From: Microglena sp. YARC
Lineage: Eukaryota; Chlorophyta; Chlorophyceae; Chlamydomonadales; Chlamydomonadaceae
Assembly (NCBI GenBank): GCA_022414725.1
Contig: CM039463.1
Span: 55,935,585-55,999,584 of the forward strand
Direction of reading: 5' to 3'
DNA: 64,000 nt
Numbering within the stretch: position 1 is the first letter of the stretch; each line of letters opens with the position of its first letter. The notes under the pieces are model-generated. The model saw only the letters and a program-made list of their open reading frames with translations. It searched no databases and had not been told where the DNA came from. The translations under genes and the position numbers were made by a program. This document shows positions 9,940 through 22,000 of this stretch, piece by piece.

Positions 9940-11070
9940 CCTCTCTCTACCGCTGAAAGTATCCATCCAATCTCAGAGCCCTCTGTTTATCGTTACAAGC
10001 AACCATTCAATCTCAGCACCCTTTATTCACCGCTCAAGGTAACCATTCAATATCAGAGTTCTCTGCGTATTGTTACAAGTAACCACTCAATCTCAACATA
10101 CTTTCTGTACCGCTAGAAGATACCATTCGATCTCAGCATCCTCTCTATATCGCTAAAAATAACCACTCAATCTCTGTACCCTTTCTGTACCGCTCAATGT
10201 AACCATCCAATCTCAGAGCCTCTGTTTATCGTTACGAGCAACCATTCAATCTCAGCACTCTTTATTCACCGCGCTCAATGTAACCATATTTAATTTCAGA
10301 GTCCTTCTGCGTATTGTCACAAGTAACTAATCAATCTCAACATACTTTCTATTCTGTCCTGGGGATTGTGGTGTAGTGGTGCTTATGCTACTACAAACAA
10401 AGCATACGTGCTCAAGAGGTAGGCTGCTAGTTTATTGTTGTTGACGTGATCCTCACCTCAGGAGGTGGGTTCCCCGATACAAACCAACCAACGGGAAGAT
10501 GAAATAACAATAGTACCGCTAGAAGGAACCATTTGATCTCGGCATCCTCTCTATATTGTTAAAAATAACCATTCAACCTCTGTATCCTTTCTGCACTGCT
10601 TCTGTAACCATTTCATCTCAGAGTCCTCCGTTTATCGTTACAAGCAACCATTCAATCTCAGCACTCTTTATTCACCGCTCTATGTACCATCATCCCCAAT
10701 CTCAGAGTCCCCTGTGTACTGTTACAAGTAACTAATCAATCTCAACATCCTTTCTGTACCGCTAGAAGGAACCATTTGATCGTAGCATCCTCACTATATC
10801 ACTAAAAATAACCAGTCAACCTCTGTATCCTTTCTGCACTGCTTCTTTTTTTGTAACCATTTTCCATCTCATAGTCTCTGTGTACTGTTACAGGCAACAA
10901 TTCAATCTCAGCAACTTCTATTCTGCTAGAAGAAACCATTCGATACCAGCACTTCTGCAATCTCAGCATTTCTGCAATCTCGGTATTTCTGTAATCTCGG
11001 CATTTCTGTACCGGTAGAAGTAACCATTCGATATCAGCATCCCATCTGTACCGCTACAAGAGGCTAGTGC
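9940..11070. repeat. About 40-bp minisatellite with higher-order structure
   Basis: Degenerate units of about 40 bp built on the cores taaccattcaatctcagc and tgtaccgcta. Variant units recur about every 240 bp (for example near 9964 and 10205), so roughly six units form a higher-order repeat. The array is interrupted at about 10352-10515 by a SINE-like insertion. No gene. Confidence 0.8.
10352..10515 (+). mobile_element. tRNA-derived SINE-like insertion
   Basis: Non-repeat DNA inserted in the minisatellite. It carries an RNA polymerase III A-box-like TGGTGTAGTGG and, about 80 bp on, a weak B-box-like GGTTCCCCGAT. Its distal part resembles 38685-38725 (gtgggt-tcccc/ctcccaa-acaaacca). No clear target duplication was found. 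It differs from the SINE family at 48 kb. Confidence 0.45.
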
Positions 11071-12414
11071 ATTTCAGCATCCTTTCCCCATGTTGCCTCC
11101 CCTGCTTGATCAGTATGGCTGGATGTATAGGAGTGTTGGCGATTTTTATCCGAATGATTACAATAGGCAAAAAGATTGCATGGCACAAAAGTTTGTTGAA
11201 ACAGTACCTCAATCAAGTATGGCTATTTGAGCAGGAATATTGGAGATTTTCTAATTCGATACGATTACAATACCGGTAGGCAAATATATTGCACATCACA
11301 AGTTGTTGAAAAAGCACATCGATTGCCAGAAGGGCATAGTGAAACTAGCTAAGATATCAGCACTTATGTTTTTCCGACAACGCGGCGCCATTCTGCCGCT
11401 GCATGGCAACGCAATGGGTCTTGCAATCCAATAGAAAATGGCCCTTGTAGCCCACGGCGTCCATGACGTACCGCGTCATACTATAATCGCACTGAGTGGC
11501 CCAATTTCGACGTCAATTTCACGTCGCACCAAAACAACAAGGCTAGTTATCAGTGGTTCAGTGGACAGCAAAACACAGCAGAAAATGATGAAAGGTGTAG
11601 GAACCACATTAGGCAACTATATATCTAAATCAGCACACTAAATCAACACATAGGACTCCCTGTAATAAAATAACCTACATATTTGGCAGGATTTATAATA
11701 TTGATATAAGTAATACTGCACGATTTTATGTAGTGTTGCTGAAACATGGCCCTAAGTTCAAGGATTGTAAAAGTGAAACGCTAATTAATATATCAACCAG
11801 CCAATACATATAAACATGTATAAATCTACAAAATAAATCATTTTTCAATGCACTCCTATTTAGAGGGGACACTAGCCCTACTCTTATCGTTGAGCTGTGG
11901 TATGAGCATACAGCCATCTGAATAGCTGATGGCTGTATGGTCAAACCTACCTCAGCTGAAGAGTTATCCCCTTTGTATGTGGGCTTGTCTGTTTGACCTT
12001 AGCTCCAAGGTTGCAAACCCTGGCTTTGGGCGCCGTGCGAATCTTAGCCACCACCTTAAACTCAAAGGCCTCCTGCTTAGAGGGGGCAAAAGCAATAAAT
12101 ACAATTTTTCGCGCATACGACTTTTCATTTAGGAATCTATCAGCCAAGCCTAGATTTGCAATGAACTAATGCTATGAACAGGAATAATACACTCCCTTTC
12201 ATGATTGTGAGGGCGGCCAAGGCTTGTTTGAGCGAGCGTCCACCTGGTGTCTGCCTCCTGGTGTTTTCTCTCATATTGATTGTGTATTGGTGCTCGTGTC
12301 TAGCACCTGTACCATTTATACCATCGTGTCTACCACACACTCCAGCGCGACTTCTTCTTTTCTCGCCTCTGCTTTGATTGTAACCCTGGATATTTCGAAA
12401 GCTGAGGGAGTGGG
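11070..12414. other. Region with no supported gene
   Basis: A diverged duplication of about 95 bp lies at 11120-11215 and 11235-11325 (shared gattacaata, ggcaaa, ttgttgaaa). The rest, to 12414, has only short frames on both strands and no recognised repeat. Confidence 0.6.
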
Positions 12415-13230
12415 TCATGCCATAGGATCTGTGGACCCATGTGAGAGGGTCGAGGCCAGCCTGGCCCTGGGCTCCAAAGATGGCTTGACAGGGGAGATTG
12501 CGCCCACGGTATCTGACTGAGGGGACTGGGTGCAAGGAGGGTTGATTCCCGAGACTTGAGGCTTAGGCGTGGGCACACGGAAGGAGGTCTGCCAGCCTGG
12601 TCTCTGGGCTACGCCCCCCTTTAGTGGCAAGGAGGACTTGTCTCTAGCAGGGGTCTTTTGTCTTGGCATGGATGGGGAGGGGTCCGACAACCTGGGGGGC
12701 TTGCTTGAGATGGCTGTGTTTGTAGCAAGGGAGCCAGTAGACACCCGATTGCCTGCAGCGGCCCTGTCTGCTGCCCTATTGGGAGTTGCTGGGACTGGAG
12801 TTGCAGACAACCTCTTGGATGCAGGAGATGCCTGGGGGGATGGAGTATTGGAAACCTTCTTGTATGCAGGGGGTGCCTGGGGGGATGGCTCGGGCGAGGT
12901 GTTGGGAGGGGGGCTCAATGGGGAGGAGTGTTCATGAGTTACAGCGGCTGTGGCTGTGGCAGTGGAAGACACGCCTGTGTGTAATGTGTCTGGGGATAGC
13001 TTGGACGAAGTGTTGAAAGGAGGCTTCACTGGAGGAGGACCCTTCTGTCCTGATTGCTCAGGCGATGGAATGGGGGATCTCTCGTCCGAATCATTGGCGA
13101 CATGGGCATGAATCTCGGTGGTAGTACTGTCGCCTGTGACCCTACCGGATGAAAGCTGTGAGCTCCCTGCCATGGAGTCTCCTGAGCAAGCTACTTTGTC
13201 TCCTGCGTGTGTTGAATAAGCTGAATTCAA
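12415..13230 (-). CDS. Pro/Ser/Thr-rich hypothetical protein
   Basis: A 271-codon open frame of low complexity, rich in Ser, Pro, Thr and Ala, with repeated short blocks such as NTSPEPSPQAPPAYKK and NTPSPQASPASKR. It looks like a disordered or proline-rich domain with no catalytic motif, signal peptide or membrane segment. The first Met (13230) is the only start in the frame, but an upstream exon cannot be excluded. No family recognised. The opposite-strand frames are shadows. Confidence 0.4.
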   Translation of the reverse strand: MNSAYSTHAGDKVACSGDSMAGSSQLSSGRVTGDSTTTEIHAHVANDSDERSPIPSPEQSGQKGPPPVKPPFNTSSKLSPDTLHTGVSSTATATAAVTHEHSSPLSPPPNTSPEPSPQAPPAYKKVSNTPSPQASPASKRLSATPVPATPNRAADRAAAGNRVSTGSLATNTAISSKPPRLSDPSPSMPRQKTPARDKSSLPLKGGVAQRPGWQTSFRVPTPKPQVSGINPPCTQSPQSDTVGAISPVKPSLEPRARLASTLSHGSTDPMA

Positions 13231-13393
13231 TTTCCATTGTTTGTTGGCAGTGCCGAAGATGGCAAGCGGGGCCTAGCACCAAACTTGTGCGAGTGCGTGT
13301 CAGTGGTGTATGTTACCCGTGGCGCAGGGTGACTTGGGTAGTGGTATTGGGCAGGGGCATTGACCTAGCCCCATCGCCACAGTGCATCACCAG

Positions 13394-13950
13394 AAAAGCG
13401 AGCTATACGTCAATCGACATCGAAAAGGCGCCTGCTTGACAAACAGGAGCACTCCTAGACTAGATCGACAGAGGGGGCTGATAGTAACCCCCCACCCCAT
13501 CCAGGCCCTCACATCGCCACAGTTCATCGCAAGACAAGTCCTAAGCGCTCTAGCAGTCACGGGCAAGGCAGGGGGCGAATAGTTAAGAAACTTGATCTGC
13601 AGACTGCGAGAAAGGGCGAGAGCAGGTCCCGACTAGGAGGGGGGCTGGGAAGTTTCGAAAGTAGTAGAGTAAGTTAACTCATAGCAGAATAAGCTACAAA
13701 ACATTGAACAACTTATGCCAAGGATCTTGGCCGCTGCGATGCTGGTAAATCTAGTCATGCACACTCAAGTATGAACAAACGTTTGGTTACGGAGGTGCCC
13801 GGATCGTTCAAAATCTTCAAAGCTAGAGAGAGGCAAGAAGGCACGGAGAGAGACACAGGTGGAACTTGGGGCTGCAGCCCCGGACCCTGGGGGGTCTATA
13901 GGGGGCTAAAGCGAAAAGCGAGCTATACGTCGATCAACACCGAAACTGCG
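13394..13950. repeat. Short direct repeat pair
   Basis: A segment of about 35 bp beginning aaaagcgagctatacgtc occurs near 13395 and again near 13915. In one plus-strand frame both read KASYTSI. Their function is unknown. Confidence 0.6.
13535..13725 (+). repeat. Dispersed repeat shared with 43290-43455
   Basis: Matches the reverse complement of 43290-43455. Shared blocks include cagaataagctacaaaaca and the agtcacgggca segment, at perhaps 75-80% identity. One copy lies beside a satellite and the other in gene-free DNA, so it is probably an old interspersed element. Confidence 0.7.
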
Positions 13951-15470
13951 CTTACTATTGCAAATGCTTAGCGGTCTGCTATAGGCTGGGCGCAATAGCG
14001 GCTATTCGCGCCTGTGGAGTACTGGTGCTGTCAGTCTTCGAGCGATTTTACCTTAGATGGTGGGCGCCAGCTCTTTTCTGGAGCTGAGCTGAGCGCGCTG
14101 CTTTTTCGCGACGTTTAGGCTCAAACATGAGAAAATACCCATTGCTGGTGCGACAAATTGAGATGCAATGGGTTGAGTTAGGGGCTGGTCCTAGAAATTG
14201 GTCGGCTGCTGTTTGAGAAGGCGTCAAATCGAGAGCTGAGGATGGGAGAGCGTAAAGCTCGCTGTTGTAACGATTAGAATGAAGATAGGGCTTTAGAATA
14301 GAGCGGGACGATTGAATGCCTGCATTTATGGCGCATTGTTGGGGTCTACGTTCGAGGCACGAGTGCAGGACACGTCGGGGACGTCATATCGCATCGAGGC
14401 AGTCCAAGGTCACCCGCGTACAAGGTCATGTCATGCTCGCATCAAGCGGCAACAGGTCAGATCGGAGTTGCCCCCCCCCCCCCCCCCCCCCCCCCGCCCC
14501 CCTGTAGTTGGGTGCTGTGTGAGTTCAGACCTGCCGTGCCGTGCCGTGCTGAGAGCATAGGGTACGCTACTGCATGAAATACCTCATCCTCTGCATCATT
14601 CCTCCATCGCTGCTAGCTCTCCGCTTCCCACTGTCTAGATCAGAGGGTCGGTCGTCGCGGGTCGGTCGGTCGGTCGGATCGGTCGGACGGACAAATGGGT
14701 AATTGGGGGCCTGGGGCTCCCCGCCCTGGGGCTCCGCCCTTGAAGAGGGGCTCCGCAAAAATCGGCACCGTAAACGGTGTCACACTCTCACTCATCCCGC
14801 GCCATGACAGCATTCGCCAGCTTTTTGCTTCTGAGCGTATTCATGCTTCATCACCATCCCCATCCACCTTTTCTCCCACTTCTGCCACTCAACCACTTCT
14901 TTCCGTCCCCCATAGCTTCTCCCCCCACTGGTGTTATCGAGGACCCCACGGATAGGTTCGAGGTTGGCGTACCACTATCTTTTCATAGCCCTCCGCATAC
15001 CGCCACCGATTCCCTGCTTTATTCGGATCCCCCCCACGCCCATCCACCCTACTCCCAACACCCCCAACACCCCCCCAACCCGCCCAACCCTCACCCCCCG
15101 CTCCTGCGTGCCAGTAACCGGGGGCGTGCTAAAAAATCCGTTGACACGCCCTCCCCCTCCCCTCCCTCCCCTCCCTCCCCTGATCGCTTCCATTACCACT
15201 CTCTTCCCGCCCGACCTCTCTCGAATTCTCGCATAGCTGTACTCCTCTTCGCATGTACAGGATCATCATCTGCTTTAAAGCCCGCTTGGGTGAGGAAGAA
15301 GCCTCAGGGTCATTAGTCCCCTCCCCCCCCACCCCACCCACCCCTCCCCACCACCCCACCCACACCCCCACCCCTACCCACACACACGTACACAAACACA
15401 CCTTAACCAGGTGCAGACAGCCGTAGGGGGTTATGACCAGACTTAGCAGAGGGGGGTCACACTCATCCTG
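13726..15470. other. Gene-poor GC-rich region
   Basis: Contains a C-run at about 14470-14502, a GGTC-type simple repeat at 14647-14693 and a C-rich stretch at 14840-15400 that opens long but biased frames on both strands (His/Pro- and Gly-rich). A plus-strand frame at 14777-15316 begins with a hydrophobic segment. Its composition follows the C-tract and there is no homology evidence, so no gene is called. Confidence 0.6.
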
Positions 15471-16505
15471 AGGAGCACCTGCCCCAATCAGTTCAGTGGG
15501 GGATGGATGGTGAGCTTAGGACGGAGGGACAGCATGGGCCAACAGCAGAGGAGCACCTGCCCCAATCAGTTCAGTGGGGGATGGACGGTGAGCTTAGGAC
15601 GGAGGGACAGCATGGGCCAACAGCAAAGGAGCACCTGCCCCAATCAGGTCAGTGGGGGATGGACGGTGAGCTTAGGACGGAGGGACAGCATGGGCCACAG
15701 CAAAAGACATCGGCGGTACAGCTCCAGGCAGTGGTGGTGGGACCATCAATACACTCCTCTCTGAAACAGCTGTACATGGCGGTACAGCTTCAGGCAGTGG
15801 TGGTGGGACTCGCTATGCACCTCTTTTGAACAGTTGTTCTTGAAAACAGCTGTACATGGCGGTACAGCTCCAGGCTGTAGCGCTGAGACCGTCATTGCAC
15901 CTCTCTCCAAGGGAGATCAACTTGGAACAGATGTACGAAGCGGCACAGATGCATGCGGCAAAGAGGTGGACGATGTAGCTGTCGAGGCTGGACCAATCCA
16001 AGAGCATGACCTTGAACTAGAACTTGGTCAATGGGCTCCAGCCAGAATTTGGCAGCCCGCCGTCCTCGAGAGCACAAATCTGGCGAGCACCTGCAAGATA
16101 TAGTGTATGGGGATTCAGATGTAAGAGGCGGTACATATGTATGCGGCAAAGCTGTGGACGATGAAGCTGTCGAGGCTGGACCTAGCCAAGAGTATGAAGA
16201 ATTGTACAACCCCCCACAGCACCTGCAAGATATGTATGGGGATCCAGATGTACGAGGCGGTACAGACGCCCCCCCGCAGCACCTGCAAGAGATGTATGGG
16301 GATCCAGATGTACGAGGCGGTACAGACGACCTCATTGCCGCAGAACCTGCAAGATACACATGGGGTTCATGAAGATCGTAGCAGCTGATTCTCTCGGGAC
16401 GTGTGATCCGTCAACACAAGAAGAGAGCTATGTGGAAGCTGCTGCTGCTGCTGCTGCTGCTAAAGCTGACATTTCGCTCGCTAGCAGGGCACATGCAGCC
16501 CCAGG
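15471..16505 (+). CDS. Coding-like repeat block, unidentified
   Basis: Three 78-bp repeats (starts 15471, 15549, 15627) encode a 26-residue unit with MDGELRTEGQHGP. After a roughly 100-bp diverged segment repeat, 60-bp units (16238, 16298) encode HLQDMYGDPDVRGGTD. An older duplicate of a VDDxAVEAGPxQE module is seen at about 15975 and 16160. Unit lengths divisible by three suggest coding selection, and a poly-Ala (GCT) run ends before a donor-like CCAG|GTATAG at 16505. The frame shifts several times, so this is either a decayed gene or several exons. No family recognised. Confidence 0.35.
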
Positions 16506-16514
16506 TATAGGTGG

Positions 16515-16885
16515 TTGGATCATTATCATCATCATCATCATCATCATCATCAATCATCATCAATCATCATCATCTGATATCATCATCATCACCCTCAACA
16601 CCTCCCTCACCACCCTCAGCTCTACCCTCACCTCACCTCACCCTCACCTCACCCTCACCCTCACCCTCACCTCGACCTCACCCTCACCCTCACCTCTCTA
16701 CCCTCACCCTCACCCTCATCCCTCACCTCACCCTCACCCTCACCCTCACCCTCAACCTCACCTCACCCTCACCTCACCCTCACCTTCCACCCTCACCCTC
16801 CTCACCCTTACCCTCACCCTCACCTCACCTCACCCTCAACCCCTCACCCCCCCTCACCCCCCCCACCCCACCTCAACCCTCACCC
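16515..16885 (+). repeat. ATC and CTCACC simple repeats
   Basis: Imperfect (ATC)n at 16520-16590 followed by (CTCACC)n-type DNA to about 16885. The Thr/Ser/Pro frames over it are composition artefacts. Confidence 0.9.
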
Positions 16886-16892
16886 CATGCTA

Positions 16893-17040
16893 GTTTGACC
16901 CAGTTTTAGAGAAATTATCGCTTAAAAAAAAAGTTTTTTTTTCTGTGTGCCCTAATTGGCCCTAAATAGCTATAAAAAGCACTAATACGCTGTCCCTGGA
17001 GGAGGCTTAAAACCATTAACCTAGAAAACCCCCACTTTCA
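16893..17040 (+). repeat. Dispersed repeat shared with two transporter-intron copies
   Basis: Similar to the reverse complements of 53870-54010 and 54180-54320. All have a gctgtccct...gctTaaaacc block followed by a splice-donor-distant AT-rich segment and a tttagct/atagct motif. Probably an old interspersed element. The family's full length is not defined here. Confidence 0.55.
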
Positions 17041-17269
17041 GATTTGAAAAAAAAGTCACTGGGGGGCAAGGTCATCAACCTCATGAGGTACGTACTTCCA
17101 AACGCGCGCTTTTGCGCGCTGGCGCTCTGCCTTTTTGAGCCCCACTGCGCGTTTCGTGCAGTTTTTTGCAACCCCCTGTGGCCGCAGCAAGCATTTTTTT
17201 TGCGCTTTTTGCACTACAAAGCGCAAGTTTGTTTTTCTTTCAAGTGCGCTTAAGCGCTGGCCATTCGGT

Positions 17270-17460
17270 CAATGGAAGTACCCTGGTGACGTACATTACC
17301 CTGGGAAGTACCATTACCCGCTGGTGGTGTACCATTACCCCACCTGGTGGTGTACCATTACCCTGGGAAGTACCATTACCCTGGTGGTGTACCATTACCC
17401 TGGTGGTGTACCATTACCCTGGTGGTGTACTGGTGCATTACCGCTGGGAAGTATCTGGTG
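17270..17460 (+). repeat. 19-bp tandem repeat
   Basis: Repeats of ggtggtgtaccattaccct and a variant with gggaagtaccattaccc. It lies upstream of the exon at 17515. Confidence 0.85.
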
Positions 17461-17514
17461 ACGTTACCATTCATTCTCATGTATTTACTTGTTTATTTTT
17501 ACAGGTTCAATGCG

Positions 17515-17746
17515 CAAAAAGAAAGAAGTCCACATGTCCCAGCTCCGCATTCCGCAATGTTTCCTGGAGCAAGAAGAGTGAGAGGTATCAAGCTGTTTTT
17601 TGAAGTACGCCGGCAAGGGAACTGTACATCGGAATGCTTCATTTCTGCCATTGACGCTGGCCAGGCGATTGATAAGGCAAGTCCTTCTGCTGAACGGCTT
17701 TCGGGTGTGCTCAATTTCCTCTGTCTACATACACCAATGAGGCAAG
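17515..17746 (+). CDS. Internal exon of an unidentified gene
   Basis: Preceded by a pyrimidine-rich acceptor ending tttttacag and followed by a donor (GGCAAG|GTATAAGG). One frame is open throughout and looks like protein (residues include FPGARRVRGIKLFFEVRRQ and ISAIDAGQAIDKASP). The case for an exon is strengthened by the downstream array, in which its last ~60 bp plus the donor are repeated several times, with later copies carrying the better donor CAG|GTAAGG. It shows no similarity to FO synthase that I can see. A shorter alternative frame (MRKKKEVHMSQLRIPQ) ends at a stop. Confidence 0.5.
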
Positions 17747-18890
<1,144 letters not shown>

Positions 18891-18944
18891 CCCCCCTCCC
18901 CCCCCCCTCACACACACTATTACCCCCCCCCCCCCATAACGGGG

Positions 18945-19022
18945 GAAAGCTGTTGTATGATCCCTGGATTTGCTAATCTCTCAGGGCCAAGTTGGAATCC
19001 AAGTATGGTCCTGTCAGGACGT

Positions 19023-19055
<33 letters not shown>

Positions 19056-22000
19056 TGTCACACAACCACACACACCTGACACACAAAACCACCAAACCCC
19101 AACCACCCACACTCCCATCCCCCCCCCCCCCCCCCAATAATAGGTAAAGCTGCTGTATGATCCCCTTACACACACACACACACAAACAAACAAATACCCC
19201 CCCCCCCCCCCCCCCCCCAAATAACGAGGGAAAGCTGCTTTTATGATCCTGGCTGCTCTCTCTCAGCCCCCCCCCCCCTTTACCACACCACAACCCAAAT
19301 AACAGGTAAAGCTGCGGTATGATCCTAGCTGCCTTCTTTAGGCCCCCCTCCCCCCCCCCCCCCCCCCCATGACCCAGGCTGCTTGATCAGGCCCCCCCCT
19401 CCCCCACAACATCCCAATCCATGACAGGGAAAGCTGCTGTATGATCTTGCCCTTAGGCCCCCCCTTTGACAGGGAGACAGGGATGATGCTGTATGATCCT
19501 GGCTGCCTCTCTTAGGCCCCCAGGCCACACAACTCCCCCCCCCCCCTCATCGAACAGGGAAAGCTGCTGTATGATATGACGGAGGGAAAGCTGCTGTATG
19601 ATCCTGGCTGCCCTCTTAGGCCCCCCCTCCTCACCACACTCCCCACTGCATGCAGGGAAAGCTGCTGTAGTGATCCCTGGCTGCCCTCCTCTTAGGCCCC
19701 CCCCGCACCCCCACACACACTAACCCCCCCTCATGACAGGGAAAGCTGCTGTATGATCCCTGGCTGCCCTCTCTTAGGCCAACCCCCTCCCCACACAACA
19801 CTCCCCCCTCATGCAGGGAAAGCTGCTGTAATGATCCCTGGCTGCCCTCTCTTAGGGCACCCCCTCCCCCCCACCACTCCCCCCCCCCTCATGACAGGGA
19901 AAGCTGCTATGTATATGACATCCCTGGCTGCCCTCTCTTAGGCCCCCCCTCCCACACACACTCCCCCCCTCATGACAGGGAAAAGCTGCTGTATGATCCC
20001 TGGCTGCCCTCTCTTTAGGCCCCCCCTCCCCACACACTCCCCCCCCCGCTCATGACGGAGGGAAAGCTGCTGTATGAATCCCTGGCTGCCTCATCTTAGG
20101 CCACCTCTCTTAGGCCCCCCCTGTATGGATCCCCCCCTCTTCTTCGCGCCCCCTCCCCTACACACTCCCCCCCCCTCATGACTAGGGAAAGCTGCTGTAT
20201 GATCCCTGGCTGCCTCTCTTAGGCCCCCCTCCCCCACACACACTCCCCCCCCCCTCATGACAGGGAAAGCTGCTGTATGATCCCTGGCTGCCCTCTCTTA
20301 GGCCCCCCCCTCCCCCACACACACTCCCCCCCCCTCATGACAGGGAAAGCTGCTGTACTGAATCCCTGGCTTTAGCTCTCTCTTAGGCCCCCCCGTGCCT
20401 CCCCACACACACACTCCCCCCCCCCTCATGATGACAGGGAAAGCTGTGTATGATCTGATCCCTGCTGCCCTCTCTTAGGCCCCCCCCTCCCCCACAACCC
20501 ACTCCCCCCAACAAAAGGAAAAGCTGCAGATCTCCCCACAACACCTCCCCCCCCCTCATTAAGGGATGCTGCTGTATGATCCTGGCTGCCCTCCTCTACC
20601 CCCCCTTCCCCCCGATCACACACTCCCCCCTCATGACAGGGAAAGCTGCTGTATTGATCCTCCCCATCCCTCTTCTTAGGCCCCCCCTCCCCACAGCAAC
20701 TTCCACCCCCTCATGGGAAAGCTGCTGTATGATTCCTGGCCCCTCCCTCTTAGGCCCCGACCGCTCCCCCTCGCACACAACATCCCCCCCCCCTCATGCT
20801 GTATGTTTCTGGTGCTTCTTCTTAGGGAATGGCCCCACACACACTCCTCTGAGCCCTCATTTTGCTGTATGATCCTGGCTTGCCCTCTCCCCCACCTTAT
20901 CACACACTCCCTACCCACCCTGGCCCCCCCCCTCCCCCACACACACTCCCCCCCCCAAAATAACTAAAGCATCCCCCCCCCCTCAGGCCCCACCCGCTCC
21001 CCCCCCCTCCTGACAGGGAAAGCTGCTGTATGATCCCTGGCTGCCCTCTCTTTTAGGCCACCCCTCCCCTCCCCCACCGTTTCACATACACTCCCCCCCC
21101 CCCCTCATGAAGGGAAGCTGCTGTATGATCCCCTGGCTGCCCTCTCTTAGGCCCCCCCCTCCCCCACACACACTCCCCCCTCCCCCTCATGACAGGGAAA
21201 GCTGCTGTATGAAATCCCCCTGGCTGCCCCCCTCTCTGCTTGTAGTGATCTTGGCCCCCTCTCCCCCCACACCACTCCCCCTCCTCAGGCCGGCTGCCTC
21301 AAATCTAGGCCCACCACACACACCCCCCCCCCTCATGACAGGGAAAGCTGCTGTATGATCCTGGCTGCCCTCTCTTAGGCCCCCCCCTCCCCCCACATAG
21401 TGCACTCACCCGCCCTAATGACAGGGAAAGCTGCTTGTATGATCCCTGCTGCCTCTCTTAGCTGCCTCTCCAGGGGAAAGCTCAAGGCCCCTCCCCCAAC
21501 ACACTCCCCCCCCCCTCATGACAGGGAAGCTGCTGTATGATCCCTGGCTGCCCCTCTCTTAGGCCCCCCCCCCACACACACTCCCTCCCCAACCCTCCAA
21601 TAACAGGGAAAGCTAAAGCTGCACACACTTTAGGCCCCCCCCCCTCAGCAGGCACAGGGAAAGCTGCTGTCTGATCCCTGGCTTAGGCCCCCCCCGCACA
21701 CACACTCCCCCCAACCTCTCTGAAATCTGGCTGCCAGGCCCCCCCCCACACCCTCCCCCACAACATGTACAGGGAAAGCTGCTGTATGATCTGGTGATTC
21801 CTGGCCCCTCAGGCGACGGGAAAGCTGCTGTATGATCCCTGCTGCCCTCTCTCTTAGGCCCCCCCCTCCCCCCCCACACCCCCCCCCCATGACAGGGGAA
21901 AGCTGCTGTAAATGATCCCTGGCTGCCTCTCTTAGGCCCCCCCTCCTCCCACACAATCACCCCCCCCCTCATGACAGGGAAAGCTGCTGTAATGTAATGA

